The notes: generated by a model from the sequence alone, not told the origin. A stretch of DNA of 64,000 nucleotides from Kordiimonas gwangyangensis DSM 19435 = JCM 12864 (GCF_000375545.1 NZ_AQXF01000003.1:498-64497); one strand, 5' to 3'. Positions 8,153 through 16,738 are shown, counted from the stretch's first letter. Numbers and translations are program-made.

Positions 8153-9247
8153 ATGTTTACATTGAGCAAATGGAAAAAGGGTGCGACCGCCGCTGTTCTC
8201 GCGGTCACACTCGCGGGCCAAAGCACCATGGCGATGGCCCAGCAACAACAGCCGCCGGCCCTTGTGGAGGTGGCGGAAGCCAGTGCGGAGATGATGGCGC
8301 CACAAGCTTTCATGCCCGGCACCGTGGTGAGCCGCAACGACAGCCGCATCGCGGCCGAGATTGCGGGCCTCGTGAAATGGGTGGCACCTGAAGGTACGCT
8401 CCTGAAGGAAGGCGACGTGATTGCGGAGATCGACGACCGTAATCTGAGGCTCGCGTTCGAGCGTGCCAAAAGCCAGGTCAAGCGCCTTGAAGCACGTGTG
8501 GCGTACCTCAAGTCCGACCACCAGCGGGTGCAGGAACTGCTGGAGAACAAAAACGTGCCGCCAAGCCGGGTGGAGGAAGCTGAAAGCACGCTTTTGATGA
8601 CGACGGAAGAGCTGGCGCAAGCCCGTGTCGCAGTGGAGCAGGCGGAGATTGACCTTGACCGCACCAAGGTGCGCGCGCCTTTCCCGGGCCGTGTGGTCGA
8701 GCGCCTCGCGCAGGCTGGTGAATATTCCACGCCCGGTCGTCAGATCGCTCGCCTTGTGGACACCGAACACCTTGAGGTCAGCGCACAGGCACCAGTGAAC
8801 CTTTCGGCGCTTCTGGCGGATGGCCAAAATGTTGTGCTCAAGCGGGACGCGCAGGTGCTCGATAGCGCCATCCGCGCCATTGTGCCTGTGGGCAACAGCC
8901 TGAGCCGCACGATGGAAATCCGTGTAAGCGTGCCTGAGGGCAGCCGCTATGTGGTGGGCACTGCCGTGCAGGTTGGTGTGCCTGCGAGCGAGCCGCAGCA
9001 AGTGGTCTCCGTGCCGCGCGACGCGCTCGTGTTGCGTGTGGACGGCACCTATATTTACCGCGTGAAGGAAGACAATACGGCTGAGCGCCTTTTGGTGAAC
9101 ACCGGTGCCGCCACCGGCAAACGTGTCGCGATCCTTGGCGGGATCGAGAATGGTGACAAGGTCATTGTGCGTGGCGGCGAACGCCTGCGCCCGGGCCAAG
9201 CGGTACAGCTGCGTGAAGAAAGCATGCAGCTCGCCAACGGTCGCTAG
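8153..9247 (+). CDS. RND efflux periplasmic adaptor (membrane fusion protein)
   Basis: A 364-residue HlyD/AcrA-type adaptor with a signal peptide (about 1-30, ending AMAQ), a lipoyl-like half at 60-90 (AEIAGLVKWV with EGDVIAEID), a coiled-coil hairpin at about 98-180 (KRLEARVAYLKSD ... LAQARVAVEQAEIDLD), the second lipoyl half (TKVRAPFPGRVVERL), then beta-barrel and membrane-proximal domains (VPRDALVLRVDGTYIY). It links the upstream pump to an outer-membrane channel; no TolC-like gene is in the window. The ATG at 8153 is preceded by CGAGGAATGAG, better than the in-frame ATGs upstream. Confidence 0.9.
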   Translation: MFTLSKWKKGATAAVLAVTLAGQSTMAMAQQQQPPALVEVAEASAEMMAPQAFMPGTVVSRNDSRIAAEIAGLVKWVAPEGTLLKEGDVIAEIDDRNLRLAFERAKSQVKRLEARVAYLKSDHQRVQELLENKNVPPSRVEEAESTLLMTTEELAQARVAVEQAEIDLDRTKVRAPFPGRVVERLAQAGEYSTPGRQIARLVDTEHLEVSAQAPVNLSALLADGQNVVLKRDAQVLDSAIRAIVPVGNSLSRTMEIRVSVPEGSRYVVGTAVQVGVPASEPQQVVSVPRDALVLRVDGTYIYRVKEDNTAERLLVNTGAATGKRVAILGGIENGDKVIVRGGERLRPGQAVQLREESMQLANGR

Positions 9248-9276
9248 GGCCTGCGGCTCAATGTTCAGAGTTGCCG

Positions 9277-10509
9277 ATGGAATACCCCGATAAAAACAAT
9301 GTTGGCGATGGCTCCCAAGGGGGCCATAATGCCCGCGACGCGGCGACCCGTTTTGGCTTGCCCGTTCGCGGGCTCGCCGGCATTTATGGCGATGACCCGA
9401 GCGTGAATGTAAGGGAACATCGGGGGCAGCTGTCGGGTATGGACAGGCTTTTAAGCTCGAAAGAGCATACTTTCTGGATCTTCCAGATCTGCGGTTGGAC
9501 AGGATACAGCTTCCTGCGGACTTTCCAGGCCATCACCAATGGCCAGGACCTTTTCTATTTCTCGTGGGTGATTATCGCCGCCGCTTTTGTTGGCCTGTCG
9601 ATGACCACGCTCTTGCGCCAGCTTTACCGCCTCGCGCGCGAGTGGCCGCTGCAGTGGCTGCTGCTGTTTGTGGTGGTGATCTGCGGTGCCTGCGGGCTTT
9701 TGTTCTCGATGATCGAGCTTTATATCGCGCCCATGATCGTGCCGGGCCTGCCGCCCTTCACCGGGCTTGAGATGTTCGGCAACGCCATGTTTGAGACCAC
9801 GGCGCTGTTTGCGTGGTCCGCGCTTTATTTTGGTTACCACTACTACCAGAGCATGCGGGAGCAGCAGGAACAGGTGCTGAAGGCCACTGCCATGGCGCAC
9901 CAGGCGCAGCTCAAAATGCTACGCTACCAGCTGAACCCGCACTTCCTCTTTAACACGCTCAACGCCATCTCGACCCTCGTGCTGGAGCGCGCGGAGGCGG
10001 ACGCGAACAAGATGCTCACCAAGCTCTCAAGCTTCCTGCGCTTCACGCTTGTGAACCAGCCCACCCAGCGCATCACGCTGGAGCAGGAGCTTTATGCTCT
10101 AGGGCTTTACCTCGATATCGAGAATGTGCGCTTTGGCGACCGCCTGAAGGTGGATTTCGATATTGAGGAAGACGCCAAAACAGCCCTGATCCCGAGCCTC
10201 CTGCTGCAGCCGCTCATTGAGAATGCGATCAAATATGCGATTGCTCCGTCGATTGAAGGCGGCACCATTTCAGTGGCCGCGCATGTGGATGGCGGCAACC
10301 TTGCTATCGTGCTCAAGGACACGGGGCCGGGCATTGAAGACCTTGATAATATCGTCAGCCAGTCAGGCTCGGGTGTTGGCATCGTCAACACCAAGGAACG
10401 GCTGATGCAGATTTATGGGCCAAACCACCGTATTTCGCTGCAAAACCTGCAGCCGGAAGGGCTTGGCATTTTCATTGAAATACCTTGTGAACGCGAGAAA
10501 CGCCCTTAA
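9277..10509 (+). CDS. LytS/YehU-type sensor histidine kinase
   Basis: About 410 residues with an unstructured N-terminal stretch, four predicted TM helices (about 68-210) and a cytoplasmic kinase core of the His_kinase (PF06580) type. The phospho-acceptor is in LRYQLNPHFLFNTLNAIS (His about 222). The ATP-binding region shows LLLQPLIENAIKYA, DTGPGI and GVGIVNTKERL. The partner LytTR regulator begins 47 bases downstream, and the pump genes end 29 bases upstream, so all four are likely one operon. The start is uncertain: ATG at 9277 is used here, but an ATG at 9439, just before the first hydrophobic segment, is a fair alternative. Confidence 0.9.
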   Translation: MEYPDKNNVGDGSQGGHNARDAATRFGLPVRGLAGIYGDDPSVNVREHRGQLSGMDRLLSSKEHTFWIFQICGWTGYSFLRTFQAITNGQDLFYFSWVIIAAAFVGLSMTTLLRQLYRLAREWPLQWLLLFVVVICGACGLLFSMIELYIAPMIVPGLPPFTGLEMFGNAMFETTALFAWSALYFGYHYYQSMREQQEQVLKATAMAHQAQLKMLRYQLNPHFLFNTLNAISTLVLERAEADANKMLTKLSSFLRFTLVNQPTQRITLEQELYALGLYLDIENVRFGDRLKVDFDIEEDAKTALIPSLLLQPLIENAIKYAIAPSIEGGTISVAAHVDGGNLAIVLKDTGPGIEDLDNIVSQSGSGVGIVNTKERLMQIYGPNHRISLQNLQPEGLGIFIEIPCEREKRP

Positions 10510-10556
10510 CTTTTAATGAATAAAATGGGGCCCATAATAAAACGGGGAAAAACGCG

Positions 10557-11369
10557 ATGGCCAAAATACGTACCATACTTGTCGACGATGAACCGCTTGC
10601 GGTCCGTGGGCTTTCAATCCGGCTGCAGCCGTTTGAGGATGTCGAGATTATCGGCACCTGCTCAAACGGGCGTGAGGCGGTGAAAGCCATCAAGGAACAC
10701 AAGCCCGACCTTGTCTTCCTTGATATCCAGATGCCGGGTTTTGACGGCTTTTCCGTTGTGCGCTCACTGGTGGGCGAGGCGGAAATCCCGCTTGTGGTGT
10801 TTGTCACCGCCTATGACCAGTATGCGCTTGAGGCGTTTGAGGCCCATGCGCTCGATTACCTCCTCAAACCGGTGGAGGAGGAGCGGTTGGCCGAAGCCAT
10901 CACCCGCGTGCGTGAACATATGGCGCAGCGTATCGCCATTGAGCAAAATGCGCGGCTCGTGGAACTGATTGAGAATATGCAGGACCCGCCGGTTGAGGCG
11001 CTCACTGCACTTCTCGAGAAGCCGGTTGAAAGCAAGGATACGCGCTTTGACCCTCACCTGCGCATCAAGGACCGGGGGCATATCACCATTGTCGACATCT
11101 CGGACGTGGATTTCATCGACGCGGCGGGCGACTATATGTGCATCCATGTGGGCGACAAGACGCATATCCTCCGTGAGACCATGAAAACCATGGAACGCCG
11201 CCTTGACCCCAAAGTGTTCCAACGCGTGCACCGCTCCACCATCGTGAACCTTGATAAGGTGCGCGAAGTGAAGCCGCATTCAAACGGCGAATGTTTCCTC
11301 ACGCTTGAGAACGGCATGGAACTGAAAGTCAGCCGTTCCTACAAGGACGTGGTAGGCCGCTTCCTTTAG
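10557..11369 (+). CDS. LytTR-family response regulator
   Basis: A 270-residue protein with a receiver domain (residues 1-120; acidic pocket DDE at 9-11, phospho-acceptor Asp56 in VFLDIQMPG, then TAYDQYALEAF and the Lys in YLLKPV) and a C-terminal LytTR DNA-binding domain (about 165-268; DFIDAAGDYMCIHV, RVHRSTIVNLDKV). LytTR regulators bind direct repeats with 10-11 bp half-site spacing in promoters. It is the cognate partner of the kinase just upstream and probably controls the pump operon. A strong terminator follows. Confidence 0.93.
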   Translation: MAKIRTILVDDEPLAVRGLSIRLQPFEDVEIIGTCSNGREAVKAIKEHKPDLVFLDIQMPGFDGFSVVRSLVGEAEIPLVVFVTAYDQYALEAFEAHALDYLLKPVEEERLAEAITRVREHMAQRIAIEQNARLVELIENMQDPPVEALTALLEKPVESKDTRFDPHLRIKDRGHITIVDISDVDFIDAAGDYMCIHVGDKTHILRETMKTMERRLDPKVFQRVHRSTIVNLDKVREVKPHSNGECFLTLENGMELKVSRSYKDVVGRFL

Positions 11370-11390
11370 GGCGTGCGACGTTAGGCAAAA

Positions 11391-11424
11391 CAAAAAAGCC
11401 CGCGGCGGTTGCTGCGGGCTTTTT
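11391..11424. terminator. Bidirectional intrinsic terminator
   Basis: The stem AAAAAGCCCGC / GCGGGCTTTTT, with a loop of about 10 bases, has an A-tract on one side and a T-tract on the other. It serves both the rightward response-regulator gene and the leftward secreted-protein gene. Confidence 0.9.
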
Positions 11425-11446
11425 GCTTGGACTGGGCGAGCAGGTG

Positions 11447-12283
11447 TTACTTCACCCGCTTGCCGTACATCAGCGCCTGCAGAAGTGCTTCACTGCCGTT
11501 CGGGCGGTGCTCGGCAACGGCTTGTTCCAGCCGCTTCACGATCACGGCAACCTTTGCGGAAGCTTTAGCGACAATCGCATCGGCTTTCGAGAAATCGTCG
11601 GCTTCGGCGGCGGCTTTGACTTCCGGAACAAAGGCTTTGCCGAGCTTGTCGTAGTCAGCATAGGCGGTTTTGACGGCTGCCTCGATCGCGCCGCGGTCGC
11701 AGGAGGTTTTCACGTGGCTGAAGTCGAACGTGTAGCGTCCGTCCTGTGGGGCCATGCCGCGGAAGGTCATGGCGAAATTCTCATAGGTCGAGGGGGCGTT
11801 ATGCAGATCAGCGAGACGCATGGCCGGCAGGTCATAGCGCCATGCCCGGCCCCAGGCTGCATAGGTCTCGCCGCTCATGTTGTTGGCCAGGGTTTCCTCG
11901 ACATAAAGGTCACAGTCGCGGCTGGCTTCCCACAGTTTGCGCACAACAGGCTCGTACTGTTTTTCGTTGAAAGCGAGGTCTTCCGGTGTGGCGACCTGTT
12001 CTTCGGTGTCGCCATAGTCTTCATCCGCGGCGGTATCTTCCTCTGCGGCATCTTCGGCCATGGCCTGCTCAGCAGCACTCACCATCATGGCAACCTGCAT
12101 TTCATTCATTGGTGCCAGGATCTGCTCGAACTGCGCGCGGGCCGCGGCCTTGTGTTCTTCCGGCAGAGCCTTGATCAGGATTTCAAGCGCTTCTTTCTGG
12201 TAGGGTTTCAGCTCAACCGCCAAGGCGGGCACGGCAAAAAGTGTTGCGGCCACAAGCGCGGCGGTAAAGGTTCTGGACAGCAT
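11447..12283 (-). CDS. Secreted helical protein of unknown function
   Basis: A 278-residue protein with a clear signal peptide (residues 1-22, ending ALA). It is almost entirely helical, with an acidic low-complexity segment at about 75-95 (AEDAAEEDTAADEDYG) and two cysteines (about 124 and 195) that could pair. No enzymatic motif was recognised. The ATG at 12283 has GGAG upstream. It shares the bidirectional terminator with the LytTR regulator. Confidence 0.75.
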   Translation of the reverse strand: MLSRTFTAALVAATLFAVPALAVELKPYQKEALEILIKALPEEHKAAARAQFEQILAPMNEMQVAMMVSAAEQAMAEDAAEEDTAADEDYGDTEEQVATPEDLAFNEKQYEPVVRKLWEASRDCDLYVEETLANNMSGETYAAWGRAWRYDLPAMRLADLHNAPSTYENFAMTFRGMAPQDGRYTFDFSHVKTSCDRGAIEAAVKTAYADYDKLGKAFVPEVKAAAEADDFSKADAIVAKASAKVAVIVKRLEQAVAEHRPNGSEALLQALMYGKRVK

Positions 12284-12490
12284 TTTATGCTCCGTTTTTG
12301 GTTGTCTATCCTCGTAGCGCTGCGCTCATATCCCGGATTTCTCCCATTCGCAACTACGATTTTGATAGCAAATGCCGGAATCCGTATTTTGCTGAACCGC
12401 TGATATAGCGCCGCGCAACTTTGGTTGAGACCCGGGCCGTATCGGGCTAGGCTCGCGCAATCAAACAACCCCGTGAGCATACACGCCCAT

Positions 12491-13333
12491 ATGAAAAAGA
12501 ACCTGCCGCCACCGTCGGTGCCCAAGCACCTCGCCATCGCTGTCACCTTCCATTATGTGGAGGAGCGGCTAACCTTCCTCAGCCGTATCAGCGACCATTT
12601 CGCTTCGCTTGCCGACAAGCTGACCGTGTTCATCGTTACCAACGTGCGCGACCGGGAGCGGGTGGCGAAAATCGAAGGTGCCGTGGGCGGCAAGGGTTTT
12701 GAGGTAAACTTCCTCGCGCCCATCGCGCTTGGGCACCCGTTCCTGCTCACATGGTCGCACTTCGCCGTGTTCCACAAATTGATGCGCGACGAGAGCATCA
12801 GCCATTTCATGTATCTTGAGGACGACATCCTCATCCGGCGCGAGAGCATGGAATACTGGATTCAGGGGCGGGAGCTGTTGCGCGCGACCAAATTCTACCC
12901 CTCGTTTTTGCGTGTTGAGCAGAAGGCGGATAGCGAGCGCTGGTTCGCGTCAGACTGCGTAGGTCGGGTTGAGGTGGCGAAGCTGCCACGGGTGAAGTTC
13001 GGTGACGAGCTGTGGTTCATCGGCCTGCCGCGCCCCTATCAGGGCATGTACCTGCATGACCGCGCGCAGATGACGGAGCACCTGCTCGGCAAGTCCGCCG
13101 TGCCGCAGGGCCATCCGCTCGGCTGGGGTATCCGCGAACATGCGGCCACTGGCCTCAGTGTATGGGACGTGCCGGAAGGTTTTTATGGCCGCAATCTCAT
13201 CGCCTATTGGCCGAATGAGGGCGGCCTGGACGACCGCGCCTTCATCCACCACACCCCAAACAACTACGCCCAGTCGGACGACCCCAAACAGCCGTTTGGC
13301 AAAGTGCCGGTGGATCAGCTGTTGATTGGCTAG
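12491..13333 (+). CDS. Glycosyltransferase-like protein
   Basis: About 280 residues, cytoplasmic, beginning with a beta-strand pattern (HLAIAVTFHYVEERLTFL) and continuing with TVFIVTNV. The motif MYLEDDILI at about residues 118-126 resembles the metal-binding acidic site of GT-A glycosyltransferases; HTPNNYAQ lies near the C-terminus. I infer a sugar transferase acting on surface glycans, without knowing donor or acceptor. The ATG at 12491 has no strong ribosome site; GTG at 12473 is an alternative. No operon partner is evident. Confidence 0.6.
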   Translation: MKKNLPPPSVPKHLAIAVTFHYVEERLTFLSRISDHFASLADKLTVFIVTNVRDRERVAKIEGAVGGKGFEVNFLAPIALGHPFLLTWSHFAVFHKLMRDESISHFMYLEDDILIRRESMEYWIQGRELLRATKFYPSFLRVEQKADSERWFASDCVGRVEVAKLPRVKFGDELWFIGLPRPYQGMYLHDRAQMTEHLLGKSAVPQGHPLGWGIREHAATGLSVWDVPEGFYGRNLIAYWPNEGGLDDRAFIHHTPNNYAQSDDPKQPFGKVPVDQLLIG

Positions 13334-13342
13334 GCCACAGCA

Positions 13343-13939
13343 CTAGGGGCGCACATTCTCGACGATTTCGAAGCGGCATTGTTGAATGCTTTCAATGCAC
13401 GATATGCTGTAGCCATGTGATGCGCTCATCGATGGGTATGATTCCTCGGCGGTTTGGACATAGTCAGCAATCAATGTGTATTGAGAGAGGCGCCATACGG
13501 GAGCGAGTGACGCCGGGTCAAAAGTCGCGAGAAACCGACTATCCAGTGTTGCATATACATCCGTTTGGCGAATTCGGTGCACTATCAACTTGCCGGCACT
13601 CTCAGACCCCAGATCGATAGTTCGCCTGTATGCACAGGTAAGGCCCTCAACGCTGAACTGACTCTCAGGGAGCTTAGCGTCGAGCAACGAATAAGAAACC
13701 TCTCTCCAAGCAAAGCCGGGTTCTTTGATCAGGTGGCGAACGTCTGCGACTGGCACATTCTTGCGCCGATCAATGCGAACATGCCAAAGCCCCTCTTCCA
13801 TTGCCGACGGCAGCTCTGCAAACGTGGGGCACTGCATATATGATTTTGGGGTGGGGACACTGACAGGGGCAGGAAACACTGGCGTTGAAACCAGTATAAG
13901 GAGCGCTGGGAAGAGCATATGTCGGCCATTGGTTCGCAT
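13343..13939 (-). CDS. Secreted protein of unknown function
   Basis: A 198-residue protein with a signal peptide (about 1-24, ending PAP). The mature part contains four cysteines (CPTF, LTCAY, SCIES, QCRFE), suggesting two disulphides. No family recognised. It is convergent with the glycosyltransferase-like gene, ending 10 bases from its stop. Base composition is somewhat less GC-rich than its neighbours. A second Met at residue 8 (13918) is an alternative start. Confidence 0.6.
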   Translation of the reverse strand: MRTNGRHMLFPALLILVSTPVFPAPVSVPTPKSYMQCPTFAELPSAMEEGLWHVRIDRRKNVPVADVRHLIKEPGFAWREVSYSLLDAKLPESQFSVEGLTCAYRRTIDLGSESAGKLIVHRIRQTDVYATLDSRFLATFDPASLAPVWRLSQYTLIADYVQTAEESYPSMSASHGYSISCIESIQQCRFEIVENVRP

Positions 13940-13966
13940 ATGCTCTTGATACTAGCGCAAAATGTG

Positions 13967-14782
13967 TCAAACCACGGGCACATGCTCCATCAGCCTTGGG
14001 CCCATGCGCAGGGGTTCGATGCGTTTGGCGAGGCCGGTGCGGTCGTCGGTCTCGATGAAGGTGCCGCAGATGGTGGCTTCACCCTCGGCGGGGCTGTAGC
14101 GTTCCTTGTTCATTTTGGTGAGGAAGCGGCTGATGGGCTCTTCCTTTTGCATGCCGATAACGCTGTTATAGTCGCCGCACATGCCAGCGTCGGTCTGGTA
14201 AGCTGTGCCGCCATCAAGGATCTGGCAGTCCGCGGTGGGCACATGGCTGTGGGTGCCGACAACAAGGCTCACCCGGCCATCAAGGAAGTGGCCCATGGCC
14301 ATTTTCTCGGACGTGGCTTCGCCGTGGAAGTCCACCACAATGGCGTGCACCGCAACGCCCATGCGGTATTTCTTGAGCACCGCATCAATGGCGCGGAACG
14401 GGCATTCCATCGCGTTCATGAACACCCGCCCCATGGCGTTGATGACCATGACCTTCTTGCCGCGCGGGGCATCATAGATCGCGAACCCACGGCCCGGCGT
14501 GCCTTCAGGATAGTTGATGGGGCGCAGAATACGGTCATCCGCGTCAATGACGTTCAGTAACTCCTTCTGGTCGAAGGTGTGGTTACCGCCAGTGATAACG
14601 TCCGCGCCGGCCTGAATGGTGGTGCCTGCAATCTTGGAGGTGAGGCCAAAGCCCGATGCGGCGTTTTCGCCGTTCACAATCACAAAATCGAGCTTGAGCT
14701 TTTCACGTAAGGTGGGGAGGGCGTCTGCGGCGGCGGAACGGCCCGCGCGGCCCATCAGGTCCCCTAGAAACAAAAGTCGCAT
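13967..14782 (-). CDS. TIGR00282 family metallophosphoesterase (YmdB-like)
   Basis: A 271-residue calcineurin-like phosphoesterase of the YmdB/TIGR00282 family, which in Gram-positives hydrolyses cyclic nucleotides. Metal-ligand motifs are present in order: FLGDLMGRAGR, VNGENAASGFG, TGGNHTFDQ, VVDFHGEATSEK and VVGTHSHVPTAD. It lies 45 bases downstream of fthC on the same strand, an arrangement common in alphaproteobacteria. The substrate in this organism is not established. Confidence 0.9.
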   Translation of the reverse strand: MRLLFLGDLMGRAGRSAAADALPTLREKLKLDFVIVNGENAASGFGLTSKIAGTTIQAGADVITGGNHTFDQKELLNVIDADDRILRPINYPEGTPGRGFAIYDAPRGKKVMVINAMGRVFMNAMECPFRAIDAVLKKYRMGVAVHAIVVDFHGEATSEKMAMGHFLDGRVSLVVGTHSHVPTADCQILDGGTAYQTDAGMCGDYNSVIGMQKEEPISRFLTKMNKERYSPAEGEATICGTFIETDDRTGLAKRIEPLRMGPRLMEHVPVV

Positions 14783-14827
14783 AAAATCGTTGCCTACTGC
14801 TTGTCGTTTGGCGCACGCATGTGGTGT

Positions 14828-15388
14828 TTATACGGCCTTCTTGCGCGGCAGGATCACGCCTTCTTCGGTGATCACGCCCTGAAGCGGCCAGTCGTGCGCC
14901 TCTCTCGGCACATGATCAACGATTTGTGCGCCAAAGGCAAAGCCAAATGCCTTGATCTCGGAATGTGCGGCGAGTGTGCGGTCATAATAGCCACCACCCC
15001 AGCCAAGACGGTAGCAGTCTTCGTCATAAGCAAGCAGCGGCACGATGAGCGCATTGGGCACCACTTCGGGCGCATCAGCACTTGGGTGCATGGTGCCGAA
15101 GGGGCCAGCGTCCAGGGGGTCACCTTCGCCCCACAGGCGGAAGGTAAGCGGTGTGGCCTTCGCGGTCACCACCGGCAGCGCGGTGCGGTAGCCGGCGCGG
15201 GTGAGTGCATGCATCAGGAAACGCGGGTCCAGCTCATCGCCCATCGGCAGGTAAGCGCCGATGACGGCATGTTTCTCGAAGCTTGAGAACAGCTTGAGGC
15301 CATGTGTGGCCGCTTTCTCAGCCGCCGCAAGGCCATACATCTCATGCGCGCCCATGCGGATACGCTTTGCGTCCTCGCGCATGGTCAT
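14828..15388 (-). CDS. fthC: 5-formyltetrahydrofolate cyclo-ligase
   Basis: About 186 residues, converting 5-formyl-THF to 5,10-methenyl-THF with ATP. Visible motifs are the N-terminal basic helix, AVIGAYLPMGDELDP, LIVPLLAYDEDCYRLGWGGGYYDRTL (the family signature, with its Gly-rich loop) and the C-terminal DWPLQGVITEEGV. The E. coli equivalent (ygfA) follows 6S RNA directly; here a small gene intervenes. Candidate starts are ATG at 15388 or 15382; neither has a strong Shine-Dalgarno. The frame could extend to 15406 and overlap the upstream gene. Confidence 0.92.
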   Translation of the reverse strand: MTMREDAKRIRMGAHEMYGLAAAEKAATHGLKLFSSFEKHAVIGAYLPMGDELDPRFLMHALTRAGYRTALPVVTAKATPLTFRLWGEGDPLDAGPFGTMHPSADAPEVVPNALIVPLLAYDEDCYRLGWGGGYYDRTLAAHSEIKAFGFAFGAQIVDHVPREAHDWPLQGVITEEGVILPRKKAV

Positions 15389-15392
15389 TTTG

Positions 15393-15656
15393 TCAGCAAT
15401 CACCAAACCAGTGCTCTCTCATAGCGGTGAGGAATTCAGTAGTGATGGGAAATCCAGACGCAGAGCCTAGCACGGAATCAATATCGCATTCCGGGCAAAG
15501 GGCAGTCTCGTCATTCGGATCTGTCCACTGCGTAATCTGTTGCGGTGAGAAAATAGTGAGGCAATAAAAACAACCACATGTCTCGCTCGCCAATATTTCA
15601 GCGCGGTGATAGATAGACTTTTTATGGGCGGCCTTAAGCTGCTGCGTCATGTCCAT
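15393..15656 (-). CDS. Small cysteine-rich cytoplasmic protein (conserved hypothetical)
   Basis: An 87-residue protein with two Cys pairs arranged as a putative zinc ribbon (CGCFYC and CPEC). It contains AHKKSIYHRAEILAS and SVLGSASGFPIT, segments I recognise from a widespread conserved hypothetical family in Firmicutes and other phyla. Function unknown. It sits between 6S RNA and fthC and reads in the same direction, so it may be transcribed from the 6S promoter. Its GC content is lower than its neighbours, which suggests acquisition. Confidence 0.82.
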   Translation of the reverse strand: MDMTQQLKAAHKKSIYHRAEILASETCGCFYCLTIFSPQQITQWTDPNDETALCPECDIDSVLGSASGFPITTEFLTAMREHWFGDC

Positions 15657-15689
15657 GGCTATCGAATTCCTGAACGGGGCAGAAGGATG

Positions 15690-15854
15690 GGTGCGGGACC
15701 GCTGCTGCCGTTTGAAGTGTGTACCCTCTGGAACCTGACTAAGCAGGTGGGCGCCGTATGGATAGGACCACGGTCCAGTCCAGGGACAGCTCCCTAGAGG
15801 TGTTTATAGCCCCAGGGGTTACTGCGTATCGCACGCACAGTGCAGTACCCGCGA
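15690..15854 (-). ncRNA. ssrS: 6S RNA
   Basis: The segment between zapA and fthC on the minus strand has the 6S layout: a closing stem GCGGG/CCCGC plus CUGC/GCAG pairing 15841-15852 with 15693-15707, a central unpaired region, and a 3' arm with CACCUGC, then CAGGUUCCAGAGGGUA and CGGCAGCAGCGGUCC, as in alphaproteobacterial 6S RNAs. 6S RNA binds the housekeeping sigma-factor RNA polymerase in stationary phase. The zapA-ssrS-fthC order supports the call. Ends are estimated to within about 5 bases. Confidence 0.88.
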
Positions 15855-15859
15855 GGGCT

Positions 15860-15888
15860 TATGTAAGCTCTCAAGGGGCTTTCTGCAA
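15860..15888 (-). promoter_or_regulatory. Promoter of 6S RNA
   Basis: On the minus strand TTGCAG (15883-15888), exactly 17 bases, then TACATA (15860-15865). The predicted start at about 15853-15854 coincides with the beginning of the closing stem of the RNA. Confidence 0.65.
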
Positions 15889-15903
15889 TAGGGAGTAGAG
15901 GGC

Positions 15904-16221
15904 TCAGCTTGCGGCCAGCCGGTCGTTGATGCCTTCAATCTCCATGGCGACCTCATTCAGCACCGATGCCATGTCCTCTTCGGTGAGGCCAGTGCCCAGC
16001 GCGGGGCCACCCTTTCCGTTCATGGCGTCCTGCAGTTCGTCCGCGATCAGCACAGCAGCCATGAGGAGCAGGCGGTTTTCTGCCACATGGCCAAGTTTGG
16101 AGGTGAGGTCGGTGCATTTCGCGTCCACATAGGCCGCGAGTTTGGACAGCCGGTCCTGGTCGCCTTCCGCACAGACGAGGGGATAGGTCTTGCCGTTCAC
16201 ATTCACATTGATCTGGGCCAT
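15904..16221 (-). CDS. zapA: Cell division protein ZapA
   Basis: A 105-residue FtsZ-ring stabiliser. It has the N-terminal beta-hairpin (INVNVNGKTYPLVC), the DQDRLSKLAAYVD motif, and a C-terminal helix that would form the coiled-coil dimer. It starts one base after the stop of the upstream coiled-coil gene, so the two are translationally linked, and it precedes 6S RNA as in many proteobacteria. Confidence 0.92.
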   Translation of the reverse strand: MAQINVNVNGKTYPLVCAEGDQDRLSKLAAYVDAKCTDLTSKLGHVAENRLLLMAAVLIADELQDAMNGKGGPALGTGLTEEDMASVLNEVAMEIEGINDRLAAS

Positions 16222-16222
16222 G

Positions 16223-16738
16223 TTATGCGCTCCCTACCATGGTCTCGAGCCGGCCAATGGCACCGTCAAGCTCGCTGCGCACGCTCATGCGCTCTTCCTC
16301 AAGTTCCAAAACGCGGGCTTTCAGTTTCGCGTTCTCGGCCTCAAGCTCTGCGGTGGCGCTGCCGTCCTCGCCATTGCCCCACGCGGCGGACTTGGCGTCT
16401 TCTGCCGCTTCAAGTTCGTCCTGCAGATGGGCATATTGGCGTTTGAGCAGTTGGTAATTCTGTTCCAGCGAGGCTTTCTCGGCCCGCAGCGCTTCCAGTT
16501 CGCCGCTATCGCCCGCCGGTTCAATCAGCGCATGGGCGGCAACCTGCTCATGCAGTTTGAGGTTTTCTTTCTCAAGCGCGGTGACGCGGGCGACAAGCGC
16601 CATTTTCTCTTCCGCGATCTCACGCGCGGCGCTCACGGTGTCCCGCGTGCTGGCGACACCTTGCGCAAGCCGCGATAGCGCGCTTTCGAGTCGCGTGCGC
16701 GCGCTCTCCAGCGCGTCGGTCTTGTTGTTCGTTGCCAT
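16223..16738 (-). CDS. Coiled-coil protein upstream of zapA (DUF4164-like)
   Basis: A 171-residue cytoplasmic protein that is nearly all heptad repeat (about 10-75 and 80-165), with Leu/Glu/Arg-rich segments such as LEAENAKLKARVLELEEER and a short acidic interruption. Position immediately before zapA (stop and start separated by one base) is conserved in alphaproteobacteria, where the partner is annotated as DUF4164 or a ZapB-like coiled coil. A role with the division ring is inferred. The ATG at 16738 has GGGGGACC upstream; in-frame sequence before it is not protein-like. Confidence 0.8.
   Translation of the reverse strand: MATNNKTDALESARTRLESALSRLAQGVASTRDTVSAAREIAEEKMALVARVTALEKENLKLHEQVAAHALIEPAGDSGELEALRAEKASLEQNYQLLKRQYAHLQDELEAAEDAKSAAWGNGEDGSATAELEAENAKLKARVLELEEERMSVRSELDGAIGRLETMVGSA

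Noticed and set aside
7057-8730. Minus-strand frame of 557 codons opposite the RND genes
   Set aside because: Spans the junction between two well-supported genes and shows low-complexity Ser/Arg sequence.
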